A stretch of 63,200 bases of DNA from Rhodovarius crocodyli (GTDB lineage Bacteria; Pseudomonadota; Alphaproteobacteria; Acetobacterales; Acetobacteraceae). The stretch's first letter is position 1, and each line of letters starts with the position of its first letter. The notes below the pieces were generated by a model. It did no database searches. It was given only the letters and a program-made list of their open reading frames with translations, and was not told where the DNA came from. Of the stretch, positions 47,474 through 55,621 are shown piece by piece. The translations under genes were made by a program, and so were the position numbers. The stretch spans positions 1-63,200 of the forward strand of contig CAMDJV010000020.1 of the NCBI GenBank assembly GCA_945901085.1, in the 5' to 3' direction.

Positions 47474-47802
47474 GCCTGCCAGGCCAGGAAGAAGGCCAAG
47501 AGGCCCAGCCCGACCGAGGCCAGCACATAGCCAGCGCCCAGCCAAGGCGAGCGTTCGAGCAAGAGGCCGGTCTCCAGCGAGAAGGCCGAGAAGGTGGTGA
47601 AACCGCCCAGCACGCCGGTGATCAGAAAAAGCCGGAAATTGCCGGAAACCCCCAGCCCGGCCAGCACGCCGATGACGCCGCTGCCAAGGATATTCACCCC
47701 CAGCGTGCCCCAGGGAAAGCCCGGCGTGTTCATCGCGAGGCCAATCCAGTAGCGCAGCACCGAGCCGAGCGCGCCGCCCAAACCCACCAGAAATACGCTC
47801 AT
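47458..47802 (-). CDS. crcB: Fluoride ion channel CrcB/Fluc
   Basis: 114 residues, four membrane helices. GGALGSVLRYWIGL (helix 1 motif with conserved Arg), FPWGTLGVNILGSGVIG (conserved Asn) and GVLGGFTTFSAFSLE (Phe-box and Thr track) are hallmark. It exports fluoride as a dual-topology dimer. Translation is coupled to rarA through an ATGA overlap. No fluoride riboswitch was recognised upstream, which is occupied by rarA. Confidence 0.96.
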   Translation of the reverse strand: MSVFLVGLGGALGSVLRYWIGLAMNTPGFPWGTLGVNILGSGVIGVLAGLGVSGNFRLFLITGVLGGFTTFSAFSLETGLLLERSPWLGAGYVLASVGLGLLAFFLAWQAVRGG

Positions 47803-49121
47803 CGCTTTCTCCTTGCCGCGTTCCACCGTGCCATGCGTTCGCCTATCGCGGCCTCGGCGCCGCGGTCGGTGGGGGTGTAGAAGCTTTGCCGGGCCATGCC
47901 ATCGGGGAAATAATTCTGGCCGGAGAAAGCATCTTCTGCGTCGTGGTCGTATTGGTAGCCGCCGCCATAGCCGAGTTCCTTCATGAGCTTGGTCGGCGCA
48001 TTGAGGATATGGGCGGGGGGCATGAGCGAGCCGGTTTCCTTGGCCGCGCGCATCGCCGCACCGAAGGCCTTATAGACGGCGTTGGATTTGGGCGCGGTGG
48101 CCAGATGCAGCACCAATTGGGCGAGGGCCAATTCGCCCTCGGGGCTGCCCAGGCGTTCGTAGCTTTCCCAGGCGGCGATGGCGAGCGGCAGGGCGCGGGG
48201 GTCGGCAGCACCCACATCCTCGGCGGCGAAGCGCAGCAGGCGGCGGGCGATGTAGCGCGGGTCCTCGCCGCCGGTCAGCATGCGGGCGAACCAGTAGAGT
48301 GCCGCATCAGGGTCACTGCCGCGCATGGATTTATGCAGGGCGGAGATGAGGTTGAAATGCTCCTCGCGGTCCTTGTCGTAGAGTGCGGCGCGGCGGGCGA
48401 GCAGGCTTTGCAGGGCGGCCAGATCCAGCGCCGCGCCGGGGGGGATGGCGAGCAATTGCTCGGCCAGGTTCAGCAGGTAGCGGCCATCGCCATCGGCCAT
48501 GGCGCATAAGGCGGCGCGGGCCTCTGGCGTGAGGGGCAGGGGGCGGGCTTCCAGCGCCTCGGCGCGGGTGAGCAGGCCTTCGAGTGCCGCCTCATCGAGC
48601 CGGGTCAGCACCAGCACCTGGCAGCGTGACAGCAGCGCGCCGTTGAGTGCGAAGCTGGGATTTTCCGTTGTGGCGCCAACCAGGGTGATGGTGCCATCCT
48701 CGACAAAGGGCAGAAACCCATCCTGCTGGGCGCGGTTGAAGCGGTGCACCTCATCGACGAAGAGCAGGGTGCGGCCGCGCCGCCGCCCGGCCTCTTCAAA
48801 GGCCTTTTTGAGATCGGCCACGCCGGAGAAGACGGCGGAGATGGCGTGGAAATGCAGCCCCGCCGCCTCGGCCAATAACCGGGCGATGGTGGTCTTGCCC
48901 ACGCCAGGCGGGCCCCAGAGGATCAGGCTGGGCAGCGAGCCGCGCGCCAGCATCGCCCGCAGCGCACCGGCGGGGCCCAGCAGCGCCTCTTGGCCCACCA
49001 CCTCATCGAGGTTGGCCGGGCGCAGCCTATCGGCCAGCGGGCGGGGGCCGGCACGCGGTGCCCGCACGGCTTCGGCGGTTGCGCCAAAAAGATCGCTTTC
49101 CAGGTGACGTGGTTCGGCCAT
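47799..49121 (-). CDS. rarA: Replication-associated recombination protein RarA (MgsA) AAA+ ATPase
   Basis: 440 residues from the ATG at 49121, near the E. coli 447. Walker A GPPGVGKTTIARLLAEA, Walker B LLFVDEVHRFNRAQQD, sensor region LVGATTENPSFALN, then LISALHKSMRGSDPDAALYW and YGGGYQYDHD in the C-terminal tetramerisation domain. It acts at stalled replication forks. A long upstream in-frame extension to 49586 overlaps the divergent Bug gene and is not used. Confidence 0.95.
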   Translation of the reverse strand: MAEPRHLESDLFGATAEAVRAPRAGPRPLADRLRPANLDEVVGQEALLGPAGALRAMLARGSLPSLILWGPPGVGKTTIARLLAEAAGLHFHAISAVFSGVADLKKAFEEAGRRRGRTLLFVDEVHRFNRAQQDGFLPFVEDGTITLVGATTENPSFALNGALLSRCQVLVLTRLDEAALEGLLTRAEALEARPLPLTPEARAALCAMADGDGRYLLNLAEQLLAIPPGAALDLAALQSLLARRAALYDKDREEHFNLISALHKSMRGSDPDAALYWFARMLTGGEDPRYIARRLLRFAAEDVGAADPRALPLAIAAWESYERLGSPEGELALAQLVLHLATAPKSNAVYKAFGAAMRAAKETGSLMPPAHILNAPTKLMKELGYGGGYQYDHDAEDAFSGQNYFPDGMARQSFYTPTDRGAEAAIGERMARWNAARRKR

Positions 49122-49154
49122 GGCGGCATCATGCCGCAAAACTCGGAGAGAGAC

Positions 49155-50120
49155 ATGCCAACACGCCGCACCACCATTCTGGCTGCCCTTGCCACGCCTA
49201 CCCTGGCCACGCCTGCCTTGTCGCAGGCCTGGCCGGTGCGGCCGCTGCGCATGATCGTCTCCTTCCCGCCCGGGGGCAGCACCGATGTGGTGGCGCGGCT
49301 TATCACGCCGACCATCGAGCGTGTTCTGGGCCAGCCGGTGGTGATCGAGAATCGCGGCGGCGCCAATGGCGCGCTGGGCGCCGCCGCCGCCGCCCAGGCG
49401 CCGGCTGATGGCTATACTTGGCTGCTCGATGCCGGAGGGGCTGCGACCAACCAGTTCCTGATGCGCGGCCTGGGCTTTGAGTATGAGCGGGCCCTCGCGC
49501 CGGTGACGCAGCTCACCCTGCTGCCCTCGGTGCTGATGGTGCGCGCCGATAGCCCGCACAACACCCTGGCCCGGCTGGTGGCGCATTTGCGGGCCAATCC
49601 GGGGCGGGAGAGCTATGGCTCCTCAGGCACCGGCACCGGGGCGCATCTCTCGGGCGCGCTGCTGATGCGCCGCGCAGGCACGGAGGCGCAGCATATTCCC
49701 TATCGCGGCGGCGCGCAGCAGATGACGGCGATGCTCACCGGCGAGACGCTCTTCGCCTTCTCGACGCTGGCAGTGCCGGCGCCGCTGCTGGCCGAGGGCC
49801 GGCTCACTGCCATTGCTGCCTCCTCGGCCGAGCGCATCCCTGGCTATGACAATGTCAGTACCGTGGCCGAGCAGGGCATGCCGGGCTTTGACATGGTGGA
49901 TTTCCATCAGATTTCAGCGCCCAGCGGCACGCCGACGGCCATGATCGCCCGCATGGCCGAGGCAGCGGCAGAGGCGATGCACAGCCCGGCCCTGGCGGCG
50001 CGTTTCCAACTGCTGGGGCTGATCCCACGCGCCCGCGGGCCGGAGGATTTTGCTGCTTTTCTGGCCCAGCAAAGGCAGCGCATGGGCGAGGTGATCAGGG
50101 CTGAGGGGCTTCAGGCCTAA
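49155..50120 (+). CDS. Bug/TctC-family substrate-binding protein (tandem copy 1)
   Basis: 321 residues from the ATG at 49155 with GGAGAG upstream. Signal peptide ends ALSQA; LRMIVSFPPGGSTDVVARLI, PVVIENRGGANGALGAAAAA and HIPYRGGAQQM identify the family. DAGGAATNQFLMRGLGFEY and the rest align closely with the next two receptor genes. Divergent from rarA with 33 bp between start codons. Confidence 0.93.
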   Translation: MPTRRTTILAALATPTLATPALSQAWPVRPLRMIVSFPPGGSTDVVARLITPTIERVLGQPVVIENRGGANGALGAAAAAQAPADGYTWLLDAGGAATNQFLMRGLGFEYERALAPVTQLTLLPSVLMVRADSPHNTLARLVAHLRANPGRESYGSSGTGTGAHLSGALLMRRAGTEAQHIPYRGGAQQMTAMLTGETLFAFSTLAVPAPLLAEGRLTAIAASSAERIPGYDNVSTVAEQGMPGFDMVDFHQISAPSGTPTAMIARMAEAAAEAMHSPALAARFQLLGLIPRARGPEDFAAFLAQQRQRMGEVIRAEGLQA

Positions 50121-50191
50121 AGTATTTTCAAGCCTCGTGGCTTGGCTTGGCGAGGCGACCCGGGAAATGCGACAAAACAAAGGCTCCGGCA

Positions 50192-50273
50192 GGCTGCTGA
50201 ACAACCCTGCTGGGGTGCTCGAGGGGCAAAGCCCCTCGGTCTTTTTTCCCCAGCGATTCGTCTTTCAGCAGCC
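50192..50273 (+). terminator. Nested palindromic terminator
   Basis: Three concentric inverted repeats: GGCTGCTGAA/TTCAGCAGCC (50192-50201 with 50264-50273), GCTGGGG/CCCCAGC (50209-50215 with 50248-50254) and the inner CGAGGGGC-aaa-GCCCCTCG (50220-50238), which is followed by six T residues at 50242-50247. The inner hairpin is a good intrinsic terminator for the receptor gene at 49155; the outer arms resemble the ends of a small palindromic repeat element. Confidence 0.75.
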
Positions 50274-50318
50274 GAACTGACCCTCGCCGCCGGACACGGC
50301 GTGGCTTAGGTAGGGGTC

Positions 50319-51263
50319 ATGTTCCGTCGTTCCCTTTTGGCCATGCCCTTGGCCGGCGCTGCCCGGGCGCAATGGGCGCCCTCGCGGCCCATTCGCCTCA
50401 TCATCGCCTTTCCGCCGGGCGGCAGCACCGATGTGCTGGGGCGGCTGATTGCGCCTTTGCTGGCGGCGCGGCTGGGCCAGCCGGTGGTGCCGGAAAATCG
50501 CAGCGGTGCGGCGGGGGCGGTGGGATCGGGCTTCGTGGCCAGCGCGCCGGCCGATGGCCATACCATTCTGCTCGATAGCGGTGGGCAGGCGGTGAACCCC
50601 TATCTCATGCGCGGCCTGGGCTTTGATTATGTGACCGGCTTTGCCCCCATCACCCTATTGGCGACGCTGCCGCTGGTGCTGGTGGTGCTGGCCGAATCGG
50701 GCATCACCACGCTGGCCGAATTGCTCGCCCGCGCCCGGGGCGAGCCGGCGGCCTATGGCAGTGTGGGGGTGGGCAGCCGCACCCATTTGGCCGGCGCGCT
50801 GCTGCTGCGCCGGGCGGGCATTGCCGGCACCCATGTGCCCTATCGTGGTGGTGCTGATCAGATCACGGCGCAGTTGCGCGGCGAGACCTTGTTTGGCTTT
50901 TCCTCAGTCGCGCTCACGGCGGCGCTGTTGCGTGAGGGGCGGCTGCGGGCGCTGGCGGCCTCCTCCCCGTTGCCGGCCTTGGCTCTGCCGGAGATTGTTC
51001 CTGTGGCCGCTCAGGGGTTTGCGGGCTTTTCGATGATGGATTGGCTGGCGCTGCATGCCCCGGCGCAAACCCCGGCGCCGGTGGTGGCCCGCCTGGCCGA
51101 GGCCGCCGCTGGCGCCATGGCCGAGCCGGGGATTCAGTCGCGCCTGGCCGATTTGGGCCTGCAGCCCCAGGCGCAAGGCCCGGCGGCGCTGGCCGCCTTT
51201 TTGGCCGAGGAGCGGGCAATGATGTCTGGCTTGATCGCCGCGGAGAATATCCGGCTGGATTGA
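50319..51263 (+). CDS. Bug/TctC-family substrate-binding protein (tandem copy 2)
   Basis: 314 residues. A short signal (RRSLLAMPLAGAARA) precedes PIRLIIAFPPGGSTDVLGRLI, PVVPENRSGAAGAVGSGFVA and THVPYRGGADQI. LDSGGQAVNPYLMRGLGFDY aligns with both neighbours. It stands after a strong terminator, so it has its own promoter somewhere in 50240-50318, which I could not place. Ligand unknown. Confidence 0.92.
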   Translation: MFRRSLLAMPLAGAARAQWAPSRPIRLIIAFPPGGSTDVLGRLIAPLLAARLGQPVVPENRSGAAGAVGSGFVASAPADGHTILLDSGGQAVNPYLMRGLGFDYVTGFAPITLLATLPLVLVVLAESGITTLAELLARARGEPAAYGSVGVGSRTHLAGALLLRRAGIAGTHVPYRGGADQITAQLRGETLFGFSSVALTAALLREGRLRALAASSPLPALALPEIVPVAAQGFAGFSMMDWLALHAPAQTPAPVVARLAEAAAGAMAEPGIQSRLADLGLQPQAQGPAALAAFLAEERAMMSGLIAAENIRLD

Positions 51264-51290
51264 TGCGCCGGCCTGTCGCATAGGGGGGGC

Positions 51291-52250
51291 ATGATCACCC
51301 GCCGCAGCCTCGCCCTTCTCAGCCTCGCCACCCCTGCCTTGGCGCAAGCCTGGGCGCCCAGCCGCCCGGTGCGCATCGTGGCCGGCTGGCCCGGCGGTGG
51401 CGCGGCCGATGCCTCGCTGCGCCTGGTGGCGCCGCATATGCAAACCGCGCTGGGGCAGAGCGTGGTGATTGAGAATCGCTCTGGCGCATCGGGTTCGATT
51501 GGTGCTGCGGCAGTGGCGCAGGCGGCGGGGGATGGGCATACGCTGCTGTTTGACGCGGCGGGGCAGGTCTCCAATCCATTTCTCATGCGCGGGTTGTCCT
51601 TTGACTATCTGACCGCCTTCGTGCCGGTGACGGTGTTTGCGCTGCTGCCCAATCTGCTGGTGGTGCGCAGTGAGACGCCGTTTCGTAGTGTGGCTGACCT
51701 TGTTGCCCATTTGCGGGCCAATCCGGGGCGCGAGGCTTATGCCAGCACGGGGATTGGCATTGTCTCTCATCTGGCCGCGGTGATGTTCACCGCGCGGGAA
51801 AACCTGCAGGTGACGCATGTGCCTTACCGCGCTTCGTCGCAATCCATCCCCGGCTTGTTGGCGGGGGAGACGCTGTTCACCTTCAACACCACCCCGCTCG
51901 CCGCGCCGCAGGTGCGTGATGGCAAGCTGCGGGCATTGGCGGTGACCACGCCGCATCGCATTCCGGCCTTCCCCGAGGTGCCGACGATGATCGAGCAGGG
52001 CTATGACGGGTTTGCGATCAATGAATGGCTGGGGCTTTTCGCCCCGGCCGGCACGCCGGCGGCTGCCGTGCAGCGCCATGCCGATGCCGCGGCACTGGGC
52101 CTGGCCGACCCCATGGTGCGCGACCGCCACGCCCTGCTGGGCATGGAGATTGTGGCTGGCGGCCCTGCCGCCATGGCCGATTTTCTGGCCGAGCAGCGCG
52201 CCCGGGTGGGCCGGTTGATCCGCGACAACAACATCCGCCTGGAGGGGTAG
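51291..52250 (+). CDS. Bug/TctC-family substrate-binding protein (tandem copy 3)
   Basis: 319 residues. Signal RRSLALLSLATPALAQA; PVRIVAGWPGGGAADASLRLV, SVVIENRSGASGSIGAAAVA, THVPYRASSQSI. LFDAAGQVSNPFLMRGLSFDYLTAF aligns with copies 1 and 2. It starts 27 bp after copy 2 and precedes the FAH-family gene, so copy 2, copy 3 and the hydrolase may be one operon. Confidence 0.92.
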   Translation: MITRRSLALLSLATPALAQAWAPSRPVRIVAGWPGGGAADASLRLVAPHMQTALGQSVVIENRSGASGSIGAAAVAQAAGDGHTLLFDAAGQVSNPFLMRGLSFDYLTAFVPVTVFALLPNLLVVRSETPFRSVADLVAHLRANPGREAYASTGIGIVSHLAAVMFTARENLQVTHVPYRASSQSIPGLLAGETLFTFNTTPLAAPQVRDGKLRALAVTTPHRIPAFPEVPTMIEQGYDGFAINEWLGLFAPAGTPAAAVQRHADAAALGLADPMVRDRHALLGMEIVAGGPAAMADFLAEQRARVGRLIRDNNIRLEG

Positions 52251-52307
52251 CGCGCCCGCGACGAAACTGCTTTACGCGGCCGTCACAAAAATTTCGCGGG
52301 GACTCGC

Positions 52308-53183
52308 ATGCGCCTGGTCACTTTTTCTGACGCTTCCGGTCGCCGCGTCGGCGCGATGGATCAATCGGGGCAAGTTCGCGATATCGGAGCAAACCGTGGG
52401 GGCTTCCCCACCGACATGCTGACGGTCATTGGGAACGCCGATATCTGGCTCCCGATTGCTCAAGGCGAACTCGCCAGCGCGCCTATCGCGGTTGGTGCGA
52501 AGTTACACGCCCCCATTCCCCGCCCGCCGAAGAATGTGTTTTGCGTCGGCAAGAATTATCATGAGCATGCGAAGGAATTCGCCGGTTCCGGCTTTGATGG
52601 CGGGGCGGCCAATGTAGTGCCGCCGTTTCCGGTGGTGTTCTCCAAGCCGCATACCAGCATCATCGCCACTGGCGAGGATATTTTGGCCGATATGGACCCC
52701 ACCGGCGGCCTGGATTTTGAGGGCGAATTGGCCTTCGTGATCGGCAAGGGGGGGCGTGGGATTTCCAAGGCGCAGGCGCTGGACCACGTCTTTGGCTATA
52801 CCATCGTGAACGACGTCACCGCGCGGCATTTGCAGAAGCGGCATTCGCAATGGGTGCTGGGCAAGGGTCTGGACACTTTCTGCCCGATGGGCCCAGCCAT
52901 TCTGACCGCCGATGAGGTGCCCGACCCCGCCAAGTTGGAACTCACCACCTGGGTGAATGGCACCCAGCGGCAGCACGCCCCTGTCAGTGACCTGATCTTT
53001 GATATTCCCACCCTAATCGAGGCGATTTCGGCCGCCATCACGCTGGAGCCGGGCGATGTGATTGCCACTGGCACACCAGCGGGGGTGGGCATTGGCCTTA
53101 ACCCGCCGGTGTTCATGCAGCGCGGCGATGTGGTGCGGATTTCGGTAACCGGGATTGGCGTGTTGGAGAATACCGTTCGCTAG
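52308..53183 (+). CDS. Fumarylacetoacetate hydrolase (FAH) family protein
   Basis: 291 residues. NVFCVGKNYHEHAKEF, the metal-binding GGLDFEGELAFVIGKGGRGI (Glu residues), FGYTIVNDVTARHLQKRH (Asp) and DVIATGTPAGVGIG near the C-terminus are typical. The family cleaves C-C bonds or decarboxylates and isomerises oxo-diacids in aromatic catabolism. The specific substrate is unknown; the receptor genes on both sides suggest uptake of an organic acid. Confidence 0.92.
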   Translation: MRLVTFSDASGRRVGAMDQSGQVRDIGANRGGFPTDMLTVIGNADIWLPIAQGELASAPIAVGAKLHAPIPRPPKNVFCVGKNYHEHAKEFAGSGFDGGAANVVPPFPVVFSKPHTSIIATGEDILADMDPTGGLDFEGELAFVIGKGGRGISKAQALDHVFGYTIVNDVTARHLQKRHSQWVLGKGLDTFCPMGPAILTADEVPDPAKLELTTWVNGTQRQHAPVSDLIFDIPTLIEAISAAITLEPGDVIATGTPAGVGIGLNPPVFMQRGDVVRISVTGIGVLENTVR

Positions 53184-53200
53184 GCAGGGGGCGCGCGCGC

Positions 53201-53276
53201 CTACTCTCTCCCTCCAAACGTCCCGCCCCGCTAAACAGCCCCAACCCTACTCTCTCCCTCCGAACGTCCCGGCCCC
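53201..53276 (+). repeat. Imperfect 29-bp direct repeat between FAH and Bug genes
   Basis: CTACTCTCTCCCTCC followed by A/G-AACGTCCCG occurs at 53201 and again at 53247 (period 46 bp) with only a few differences. The pyrimidine-rich strand has no coding sense. It may be a site for a DNA-binding protein or a local duplication. Confidence 0.55.
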
Positions 53277-53305
53277 TCCAACCCCCAAACAGGCTGCACA
53301 AAAAA

Positions 53306-54313
53306 ATGCGCAATCCTCGCCGAATTATGTTGGTTCGTCGCCGTTTATTGGCGGGAGTGGCGGTTGCCGGGGGCGTGGCCTCGGGCGGCTTGCAGGCGCA
53401 GATGCCACCCTGGCCGGGCGGGCGCAGCGTGACGATGGTGGTGGGTTTCCCCCCCGGCGGGCAGGCGGATGTCTCTGGCCGGCCCTTTGCGGCGGCGCTG
53501 GAGCGGGTGATCGGCGCGCCGGTGCCGGTGGTGAACCGCCCCGGTGCCTCTGGCGGGCTGGGCAATGCCTTTGTCGCCCGCGCGCCCGGCGATGGGCTGA
53601 CGGTGCTGATGGCGCTGAGTTCCATGCTCATCCTGCCCGAGGCCGACCGCATCCATGGCCGCGTGGCGCAATATGAAATCGACCAACTGGCCCCCATCGC
53701 CCGGGTGACGGCGGACCCCACGGTGCTGGTCGTGCCCGCCGCCTCGCCATGGCGCAACCTGGGCGAGTTGGTGGCCGATGCGAAGCGCCGCCCCGGCGCC
53801 ATCAGCTATTCCTCGGCCGGCAATTTCTCGGCGCTGCACACGCCCATGGCGATGTTCACCGCCGCGGCGGGCATCGATATGCTGCATGTGCCCTTCCAGG
53901 GCGGCGGCCCGGCGCTGACGGCGCTGCTGGGCGGCACGGTGCAGGCCCTGGCGAGCGGCACCGGGCCGGTGATGCAGCATATTCAGGCCGGAAGGCTGCG
54001 GGCGCTGGCCACCACCGGGGCCACCCGCGTGCCCGGCCTGCCCGATGTGCCGACCATGGCCGAGGCGGGTTACCCGGATGTGCTCTACCTGATCTGGGCC
54101 GGGCTTTTTGTGCCGGCCAGCACGCCGGCCGCGCTGCGCGAGCAAATCCGCGCCGCTGCCGCCCGCGCTGCCGGGGATGTTGATGCGCAGCGCGCGCTGA
54201 CCACAGCCGGCAGCCCGCTGGCCTATCTTGATGGCGCGGCCTTTGAGGCTTTCATCCGGCAGGATGCGGCGCGGCTGATCCCGGCCGTGCGCCGTATTGG
54301 CCGGGTGGAGTAG
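53306..54313 (+). CDS. Bug/TctC-family substrate-binding protein
   Basis: 335 residues (or 328 from the ATG at 53327). An RRRLLAGVAVAGGVASGG signal resembles a twin-arginine leader; SVTMVVGFPPGGQADVSGRPF, PVPVVNRPGASGGLGNAFVA and LHVPFQGGGPAL mark the family. Clearly more distant from the three receptors upstream. Followed 53 bp later by a peptidase gene. Confidence 0.9.
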   Translation: MRNPRRIMLVRRRLLAGVAVAGGVASGGLQAQMPPWPGGRSVTMVVGFPPGGQADVSGRPFAAALERVIGAPVPVVNRPGASGGLGNAFVARAPGDGLTVLMALSSMLILPEADRIHGRVAQYEIDQLAPIARVTADPTVLVVPAASPWRNLGELVADAKRRPGAISYSSAGNFSALHTPMAMFTAAAGIDMLHVPFQGGGPALTALLGGTVQALASGTGPVMQHIQAGRLRALATTGATRVPGLPDVPTMAEAGYPDVLYLIWAGLFVPASTPAALREQIRAAAARAAGDVDAQRALTTAGSPLAYLDGAAFEAFIRQDAARLIPAVRRIGRVE

Positions 54314-54366
54314 CCTTTGCGGCCCTTATGGCTGACACTGTTGCCAGCAATGCTCTGGAGAAGACC

Positions 54367-55551
54367 ATGAACGCCGAAACCCCACTGGCCAAAATCACCG
54401 CCTGGCTCGCCACCCAGCAACCCGCCATGCTCGCAGCACTGGAGCGCATGGTGAACACCGATGGCGGCAGCTACGACAAGGCTGGCGTGGATGCTGTGGG
54501 GCAGCAGGTGCGGGAGTTTCTGGAAGGGCAGGGCATCGTGGTGGAGGCGGTGCAGGGCGAGCGCCATGGCGATTGCCTGCGCGCCTTTGTGGGCAGCGAT
54601 GCGGCACCGGCGGGCAATGCGCCGCGCAATATCGTGCTGATGGGCCACCGCGATACGGTGTTTCCGAAAGGCGAGCCTGAGCGCCGGCCCTTCCGCATTG
54701 AGGGCGGCCGCGCCTATGGGCCGGGCGTCTCCGACATGAAGTCGGGCATCGTGTTGAATATGTTCATGCTGGCGGCGTTTCATAAATTCGGCGGCGCGCC
54801 GGGGCCGATGGTGGGGCTCTTCACCGGCGATGAGGAAATTGGCAGCCCTGAGGGCCGGGCAGTGATCGAGGCCGAGGCCCGCGGCGCGCGGGTGGTGTTC
54901 AATTCCGAGCCTGGGCGGCTTTCCGGCAATGTCGTCACCGGGCGCAAGGGGGGGGTGTTTTCGGTCTTCGACATCACCGGCAAGGCGAGCCATTCGGGTG
55001 GGAATTTCGAGGCTGGAATCTCTGCCATTGGCGAATTGGCGCATAAGATCATCGCCATCCATGCGCTGACCGACCTCAAGCGCGGCATCACCCTCAATGT
55101 GGGCCTGGTGCAGGGCGGGCAAAGCGTGAACACGGTGGCGCCCTCCGCCCAGGGCCAGATCGACCTGCGCTATGTGAATCCTGAGGATCGCGACGAGATC
55201 ATGGGCAAGATCCATGCGATCATGGCGACCAGCCATGTGCCCGGCACCAAGGCGGTGCTCACCATCAAGGGCGAGTTTCTGCCACTGACGCAAAGCCCGG
55301 CGGCGGCGAAATTGTTCAAGCTTTACCAGGGTGCCGCTGCCGAGGCGGGGCTGAATGTGCAGGGTGAATTCTCCGGCGGCTGCGCCGATAGCGGCTTCAC
55401 CGCGGCCCAGGGCGCGCCGACGATTTGCGCGGTGGGCCCGGTGGGCGGCCTCGCGCATAGCCCGGAGGAGTTCCTCGAACTCGGCTCGCTGGTGCCGCGC
55501 GCCCAGGCCATGGCGCGGGCGATTTGCGGGCTGGATGCGGCGGGGCTGTGA
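54367..55551 (+). CDS. M20 metallopeptidase, glutamate carboxypeptidase (CPG2)-like
   Basis: 394 residues from the ATG at 54367, which has GGAGA nine bases upstream; an ATG at 54328 is the alternative. Zinc and catalytic motifs: LMGHRDTVFPKGE (His and Asp), GPGVSDMKSGIVLNM (bridging Asp), LFTGDEEIGSPEGR (catalytic Glu and Glu ligand). It would remove C-terminal glutamate or hydrolyse related amides. No signal peptide, so cytoplasmic. Confidence 0.9.
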   Translation: MNAETPLAKITAWLATQQPAMLAALERMVNTDGGSYDKAGVDAVGQQVREFLEGQGIVVEAVQGERHGDCLRAFVGSDAAPAGNAPRNIVLMGHRDTVFPKGEPERRPFRIEGGRAYGPGVSDMKSGIVLNMFMLAAFHKFGGAPGPMVGLFTGDEEIGSPEGRAVIEAEARGARVVFNSEPGRLSGNVVTGRKGGVFSVFDITGKASHSGGNFEAGISAIGELAHKIIAIHALTDLKRGITLNVGLVQGGQSVNTVAPSAQGQIDLRYVNPEDRDEIMGKIHAIMATSHVPGTKAVLTIKGEFLPLTQSPAAAKLFKLYQGAAAEAGLNVQGEFSGGCADSGFTAAQGAPTICAVGPVGGLAHSPEEFLELGSLVPRAQAMARAICGLDAAGL

Positions 55552-55621
55552 TCGCTGGGCTTAGCCTGGGCGGCGCAATAAGAGGTTGCGCCGCAGCATG
55601 GCCCGTGGCGAAGTCCTTCCC

